From Candidatus Paralachnospira caecorum (lineage in GTDB: Bacteria; Bacillota; Clostridia; Lachnospirales; Lachnospiraceae): 54,340 bases of DNA. A model generated the notes under the pieces. That model searched no databases. It was not told the origin of the DNA and worked only from the letters and a program-made list of their open reading frames with translations. The stretch spans positions 1-54,340 of the forward strand of contig CAJFHG010000014.1 of the NCBI GenBank assembly GCA_904379015.1. Reading direction: 5' to 3'. The position numbers and the translations under genes were made by a program. Positions 50,079 through 54,340 of this stretch are shown here, piece after piece (positions within the stretch are counted from its first letter, which is position 1; each line of letters starts with the position of its first letter).

Positions 50079-51398
50079 ATGATAAAAAGATGGAAAAAAA
50101 TAGCTGTGCTGCTGATGCTTGCGGCGGCGGTTCTGGGGGAGACAGTTACAGTTGTCCGCGCGGTATCGGCAGACAGCGGTCTGGCCGGAAGTCAGGCAGA
50201 AACAGAGAAGCCCTCCGGATTACGGATCATGCCTTATCAGGAGGTGCTGGTCGGTCCCGTGGAAATTGATGATTCTGCGGGCGAAAATGAGTCTTTTGGG
50301 ACTGCGGACCTGGATATGCTCTATCAATATATCCTGGATAAGGAAGCAGAATGGAAGGAAGCTGTGGCGCAGCAGCTGGAAGAAAATGGGATTCCCAGAG
50401 ACCAGCAGTATTTTGTGTACGGGAAGGATTATCAGGACGCCTCCAGGCAGATCCTGGCCATGACGGCAGTATTCCGCGGCTATACATTTTATAATCGGGT
50501 TGTATGCCAGTGGTATGCGGATCATCTGTGGAATGAGACATATACGTATCAGATCATGGATGCCGCCTCACAGCAGCCGATCTCAGATTTGCTGCTGAAT
50601 GCCGCGGGAACGGCGGCGGACTGGCTGGGGACAGGCGGTTCCAGCCTGATACCGGCTGTGGAGGGACTGGAAGAGAATTTAAGCGGTCAGTATAAAACTG
50701 TGGTAATTCTGAATACCCGTGCCAGAGAAGAGATTTATGATACGGATGATTTTTCCGCGAGCATTCCCATTGTGTGGGAGGGCTGGACGGAAGAGAAAAG
50801 ATCAGAATGCGAGGCGCTTCTTGTCATGGATGATGATACGTTCAAGCAGGAGCTTCTGAACAGGCAGCAGGCCAGTCTTCTTGACTCGCCGGTCCCGTTC
50901 TACAAGCAGGGCGCGGCTGAATGGGGAAGTCAGGCATTCGGCGGCGGAACTCTGGCAAGCGATGCCTGCTGTCCGGCTTCGATTGCCATGGTTCTGTCCT
51001 ATTTCAAAAACACGCGGATCACTCCGGCGGAGGTCGCGGCAAGGTATGACAATGATTTGTACCGCAGCCGGGAGGCAGGATCCTATGGAGCGAAAATGTG
51101 CGCGGCCGCTGCCATTGATTACGGCCTGCAGGCAGAAACCGGAACAGAGGCGCTTTCGGCAGATAAGATACAGCAGGCGCTTTCAGTGGGCGGAAAAATC
51201 GTAATGTCCATGAGGCCGAATGACGGCGGAGGCAGATATGCAACCGTATATCATTATGTGGTGCTGGCCGGGCTGACGGAAGACGGACGCGTGATCGTCA
51301 ATAATCCGGGCATCAATACGGATATTACCTACGATGATATGGCGGTGATTTTGAACAATCAGTCAGGAAGAGGATATGGAATCTTTTATGGTTCCTGA
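50079..51398 (+). CDS. Secreted C39-like papain-fold peptidase
   Basis: 439 residues. Signal peptide at about 1-28 (basic KRWKK, then hydrophobic, cut near VRAVSA). The middle region (about 85-270) resembles the Slt-independent exported helper part of clostridial secreted proteases. The C39-like domain is at about 283-439: catalytic Cys in ASDACCPASIAMVLSYF, His in VYHYVVLAGL, Asn in IVNNPG. The typical motif is GCGPTS; here it is ACCPAS, with a second Cys directly before the nucleophile. The peptidase is not joined to an ABC transporter, so it is not a bacteriocin exporter; such enzymes act on the wall or on secreted peptides. Shine-Dalgarno weak (AAGGTG). Confidence 0.8.
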   Translation: MIKRWKKIAVLLMLAAAVLGETVTVVRAVSADSGLAGSQAETEKPSGLRIMPYQEVLVGPVEIDDSAGENESFGTADLDMLYQYILDKEAEWKEAVAQQLEENGIPRDQQYFVYGKDYQDASRQILAMTAVFRGYTFYNRVVCQWYADHLWNETYTYQIMDAASQQPISDLLLNAAGTAADWLGTGGSSLIPAVEGLEENLSGQYKTVVILNTRAREEIYDTDDFSASIPIVWEGWTEEKRSECEALLVMDDDTFKQELLNRQQASLLDSPVPFYKQGAAEWGSQAFGGGTLASDACCPASIAMVLSYFKNTRITPAEVAARYDNDLYRSREAGSYGAKMCAAAAIDYGLQAETGTEALSADKIQQALSVGGKIVMSMRPNDGGGRYATVYHYVVLAGLTEDGRVIVNNPGINTDITYDDMAVILNNQSGRGYGIFYGS

Positions 51399-51403
51399 CG
51401 CAG

Positions 51404-51437
51404 AATTCCCCAGTCGGAATGACGGCCGGGGAATTTT
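51404..51437 (+). terminator. Terminator of the C39-like peptidase gene
   Basis: AATTCCCC pairs with GGGGAATT (16-base loop), followed by TT and an A; AT-rich base and T4 within the stem end. Confidence 0.6.
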
Positions 51438-51511
51438 AGTTCAGGGACGGGCTGTTCCGGAACGCGTTCGTGAAAGAAGAAACAGAAGGGCAGGAAGGTT
51501 AGAAGTGAGAA

Positions 51512-52018
51512 ATGGCTGATCAGGAATATTATATGAAGGAGGCCATTAAACAGGCCAGAAAAGCTGCCTCCATCGGAGAAGTTCCGATCGGGTGCGTGAT
51601 CGTTTATGAGGATAAGATTATTGCCAGGGGGTATAATAGAAGGACGACGGATAAAAATACACTGGCGCATGCGGAGCTCCAGGCGATCAAAAAAGCCAGC
51701 CGAAAGCTGGGGGACTGGAGGCTGGAGGGGTGCACCATGTATGTGACGCTGGAACCCTGCCAGATGTGCGCGGGAGCGCTGGTTCAGGCAAGGATCACGG
51801 AAGTGGTGATCGGCTGCATGAATCCGAAGGCGGGGTGCGCCGGATCGATTCTGAATCTTCTGGAAATGCCGGAATTCAATCATCAGGTCAAGGTGGTCCG
51901 CGGAGTCAGAGAGGAAGAATGCTCGCAGATCTTAAAGGATTTTTTTAAAGATCTGAGACTGCGGCTGAAGGAGGAAAAGGCAGCCCGGAACAGTCAAAAA
52001 CAGAGGGATCAAGAGTGA
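51512..52018 (+). CDS. tadA: tRNA-specific adenosine deaminase
   Basis: 168 residues. Zinc/catalytic motifs HAE (TLAHAELQA) and PCQMC (LEPCQMCAGAL). It converts A34 to inosine in tRNA-Arg(ACG), an essential step for codon reading. The C-terminal tail is basic and charged (KEEKAARNSQKQRDQE). It is followed directly by the SRP RNA, the same order as B. subtilis tadA-scr; but dnaX, next in Bacillus, is absent here. GGAAGG-type Shine-Dalgarno is about 17 bases upstream; AGAAGTGAGA nearer gives only weak pairing. Confidence 0.95.
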   Translation: MADQEYYMKEAIKQARKAASIGEVPIGCVIVYEDKIIARGYNRRTTDKNTLAHAELQAIKKASRKLGDWRLEGCTMYVTLEPCQMCAGALVQARITEVVIGCMNPKAGCAGSILNLLEMPEFNHQVKVVRGVREEECSQILKDFFKDLRLRLKEEKAARNSQKQRDQE

Positions 52019-52032
52019 TAAGGCGAAAGCAT

Positions 52033-52061
52033 TTGACAAATAAGCGCTGACAGGGTATACT
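52033..52061 (+). promoter_or_regulatory. Promoter of the SRP RNA
   Basis: TTGACA (52033-52038), 17 bases, TATACT (52056-52061): near consensus, as expected for a highly expressed stable RNA. Confidence 0.88.
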
Positions 52062-52085
52062 TGTTAAGCATGATCAAGACATAAA

Positions 52086-52335
52086 ATTTCCGCACAGCCG
52101 GGGAGTTGGCGGTGTCCTGTACCTGCAATCCGCCATAGCAGGGGTGATATCCTGCCGAGGATTACAAACTGCGAAGCTGCCCTTTATAAGCGGCGTTGAA
52201 GCCTGGGTCTCGCGCAACAGGACCCTGTGAACCGTGTCAGGCCAGGAATGGAGCAGCACTAAGCAGGATCTCCTGTGTGCCGTGAGGCAGCCTGGGCCGA
52301 GCAGGCTGTAAAGGTAACGTTTGCGGTGCGTTTTT
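52086..52335 (+). ncRNA. ffs: Signal recognition particle RNA, large Gram-positive type
   Basis: About 250 bases (ends approximate). The 5' Alu-domain text GCCGGGGAGTTGGCGGTGTC and the run CCTGCAATCCGCCATAGCAG match the large bacterial SRP RNA pattern of clostridia and bacilli. The S-domain apex GTGTCAGGCCAGGAATGGAG, then CAGCACTAAGC, carries the GGAA tetraloop and the Ffh-binding internal loop. It binds Ffh and guides nascent membrane proteins to FtsY. A near-consensus promoter lies upstream. The 5' and 3' tails pair only partly by eye, so exact ends need mapping. Confidence 0.9.
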
Positions 52336-52367
52336 CGACGCAGGATGTGCGGATTAAAATAAAAGCA

Positions 52368-52398
52368 ACAGGCGTCCTGGAGACGCCTGTCTTTTTTT
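52368..52398. terminator. Bidirectional terminator between SRP RNA and ade
   Basis: A perfect nine-base stem ACAGGCGTC / GACGCCTGT, loop CTGGA, then C and T7; the minus side exits into TGCTTTTATTTT. Confidence 0.9.
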
Positions 52399-52420
52399 GT
52401 TACAGAGACTTAATGAAATC

Positions 52421-54220
52421 TTATTTTGAATCTGTTTTCAAAGGAACAAAACGGAAAGCGGTGCAGTCGACCAGTCCGCGGTCTGTCAGGCGCAGCTCCG
52501 GAAGGCAGGCCAGAGGGATGAGAGCCATGGTCATAAAGGGCGAGGGCATGGAACAGCCGATCTGCCTCCAGGCATTTTCCAGTTTTTCTACCATCCGGCT
52601 CATTTCTTCGGCAGACAGATCATTCATCAGTCCGGCGATGGGAAGGGCGACCGTGCCAAGGACCTTGCCGTTCTGCACTGCCGTCATGCCGCCGCCGCAT
52701 TGGATGAGCGTGTTGGCGGCCAGTGCCATATCGTCATCATTTGTTCCGATGACCAGAAGGTTATGGGCGTCGTGCGCGACGGTAGATGCCATGGCGCCGC
52801 AGGTGATCCCAAATCCTCTGACAAATCCGAAGCCTTTCTTTCCAGTGTTGTGATGGCGCTCAAAAACAACTGTCTTCAGTACATCCTGGGCAGGATCTGA
52901 CTCCAGGAATCCCTTTGAAGACCGCAGGACGGCATGCCTTTCGAGGGATCCGACTTTCGCCGGAATCACTTCTATCACACGGACCGTTTCTTCTGACTTG
53001 TCCGCGGGAATCCTGAACGTATCTTTTGTGATCGTTTCTCCTATGTGCATCGAGTGGGTTGCCCAGTCAGGATAGGCGTAAGGGGGCATATCCTTCAGCA
53101 TCACACCGTTTTCCGCGGTAAGTTCGCCGTCGATCCACACTTTGGTGACATTGAGATCTGTCAGATTGTCAATGAGCACCAGGTCCGCGCATTTTCCGGG
53201 AGCGACACTTCCAAGGTCATGATCCATCTGAAAACACTGGGCACAGTTGATCGTGACCATCTGGATTGCCGTGATGGCATCGATTCCCTCCTCTGCGGCA
53301 CGCCGGACAATATGATCAAGATGTCCCTGGGACAGCAGCGTGTGAGGATGCGCGTCGTCAGAAACCAATACGGCGAAACGGGTGTCGATCTGATGTTCGG
53401 TTATACATCTGGCAACTTCTTTCAGATCATGCCAGGCAGAGCCTTCGCGGAGCATGGCATACATGCCGAGGCGCATTTTCGCCAGCGCGTCTTCCATCCG
53501 GGTAGATTCATGGCAGCACCGGACTCCGGAAGCGATGTAGGCGTTCAGTCCTTTTCCTGTTTCGGGAAGGGAATAATGGCCTGTGACAATTTTTCCTGCT
53601 TTCAGAGTCGCGCCGATGATGTCATGGGCATGATCGGATGAGGAAAGAACACCGGGAAAATTCATCATTTCTCCCAGTCCTACACAGGCTTTCCAGTTCA
53701 TGGTTTCAGCTATCTGTTCCGGTCCGATCGAAGAGCCGGTATCTTCAAAGCCGGGAACGGCAGGAACACAGGAAGGCGTTGTGAGCATGGCTTTCAGAGG
53801 AGTTCTCGAAGCGTCTTCCAGCATACATTTCACACCATCAAGTCCAAGCACATTGCATATTTCGTGAGGATCCATATAAATTCCCACTGTGCCATGGGGG
53901 ATCACTGCCCGGGCATACTCCCCGACGCTCATCATGGAAGATTCAACGTGAATATGGCCGTCAAGAAAACCGGGCGCAAGATATTGCCCTGCAGCATCGA
54001 CCACCTCGGTGGCTTCTCCGACGCAGTGGTCCGCATTTCCGACCAGGGCAATACGGCCGCAGGATACGGCTACAGAAATATCCTCCATAATTTCATGGGT
54101 GCAGACATTTACGAGATTTGCGTGGGTGATCACAAGATCTGCCGGCTGAAATCCGCCGGCTACGGCGGACAGCGTCCGGCTGGCTTCCCAGAGTGGTGTC
54201 CTGCAAAAAGTATTGATCAT
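52421..54220 (-). CDS. ade: Adenine deaminase
   Basis: 599 residues; ATG at 54220 behind AAGGAGG, preferred over ATG 54238. The amidohydrolase metal motif is GHIHVESS (about 94-101). HGTVGIYMDPHEICNVLG, VLVSDDAHPH and the C-terminal HDAHNLLVIGTNDDDM block are the AdeC-type signatures. It converts adenine to hypoxanthine plus ammonia in purine salvage. It is convergent with the SRP RNA and shares its terminator. No purine-riboswitch pattern is seen in the ~120 bases upstream, which hold only a small GGTATT/AATACC palindrome near 54319-54332. Confidence 0.95.
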   Translation of the reverse strand: MINTFCRTPLWEASRTLSAVAGGFQPADLVITHANLVNVCTHEIMEDISVAVSCGRIALVGNADHCVGEATEVVDAAGQYLAPGFLDGHIHVESSMMSVGEYARAVIPHGTVGIYMDPHEICNVLGLDGVKCMLEDASRTPLKAMLTTPSCVPAVPGFEDTGSSIGPEQIAETMNWKACVGLGEMMNFPGVLSSSDHAHDIIGATLKAGKIVTGHYSLPETGKGLNAYIASGVRCCHESTRMEDALAKMRLGMYAMLREGSAWHDLKEVARCITEHQIDTRFAVLVSDDAHPHTLLSQGHLDHIVRRAAEEGIDAITAIQMVTINCAQCFQMDHDLGSVAPGKCADLVLIDNLTDLNVTKVWIDGELTAENGVMLKDMPPYAYPDWATHSMHIGETITKDTFRIPADKSEETVRVIEVIPAKVGSLERHAVLRSSKGFLESDPAQDVLKTVVFERHHNTGKKGFGFVRGFGITCGAMASTVAHDAHNLLVIGTNDDDMALAANTLIQCGGGMTAVQNGKVLGTVALPIAGLMNDLSAEEMSRMVEKLENAWRQIGCSMPSPFMTMALIPLACLPELRLTDRGLVDCTAFRFVPLKTDSK

Positions 54221-54340
54221 AAAACGCCTCCTTGACAAGTGTATTTAGTGTCTGCTGATTAACCATAAACGCTTGATTTTACTGCTTTTCCAGTGGGTTT
54301 CTGGTAAAATAATTGCAAGGGTATTTCAATACCTGCTTGA

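Noticed and set aside
54220-54340. Possible purine riboswitch before ade
   Set aside because: No conserved purine-aptamer core or paired P1/P2/P3 pattern could be found by eye; only a 6-base-arm palindrome near the edge.
1-54340. CRISPR array, tRNA cluster, prophage or intact transposon
   Set aside because: No regularly spaced direct repeats, no cloverleaf-like CCA-end genes, and no transposase, integrase or phage structural motifs were seen.

Overview
The window looks like chromosome of a spore-forming, low-to-mid GC Firmicute, most probably a Lachnospiraceae-type clostridium. The evidence is the S. pneumoniae-style fab/acc operon using FabK instead of FabI, a FabT-like regulator, the sporulation gene spmA, a clostridial Tad (Flp) pilus operon with DUF5702 and FHA partners, a large Gram-positive SRP RNA beside tadA, and SLH-anchored surface proteins. 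No tRNA, rRNA, CRISPR array or intact insertion sequence was seen. No gene-free stretch exceeds 300 bases except 52019-52420, which holds the SRP RNA.

Layout. 1-3.7 kb: 3' part of a giant secreted LRR/Ig-like/SLH surface protein. 3.8-5.9 kb (minus strand): an ECF sigma factor translationally coupled to a membrane-anchored serpin. 5.9-7.1 kb: a GNAT acetyltransferase and the truncated 3' remnant of a DUF4143 ATPase. 7.2-17.9 kb: the complete type II fatty-acid operon fabH-acpP-fabK-fabD-fabG-fabF-accB-fabZ-accC-accDA plus a second FabK/nitronate-monooxygenase-like flavoprotein. It starts at a near-consensus promoter with a FabT-type palindrome and ends at a perfect terminator. accD and accA are fused into one reading frame.

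17.9-28.2 kb: spmA without spmB; a secreted CHAP amidase with LRR and SLH domains (minus); a Gld-type ABC exporter operon (ATPase, permease, GldG-like, DUF4340) whose products carry acidic low-complexity tracts; a P-type ATPase behind a promoter overlapped by a perfect palindrome; and fabT. 28.3-31.8 kb (minus): glgB, a GH13 alpha-glucosidase-like enzyme and a DUF2508 (YaaL-like) protein.

32.0-41.5 kb: a 12-gene Tad pilus operon with tight and often overlapping genes. It encodes two prepilin peptidases, a TadZ lacking its Walker A, TadA, TadB, a TadC with a large extra ectodomain, a 56-residue pilin too short for routine ORF calling, DUF5702, two TadE-like pseudopilins and an FHA protein. It is followed by a rhomboid protease and a convergent soluble histidine kinase.

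43-54.3 kb: housekeeping genes (HIT hydrolase, murG, a TSCPD protein, mtnN, pgi, tadA deaminase, SRP RNA, ade) mixed with three lineage-type unknowns and a secreted C39-like protease. The most unusual items are the sigma-serpin pair, the AccD-AccA fusion, the modified Tad machine and the palindrome-controlled P-type ATPase.
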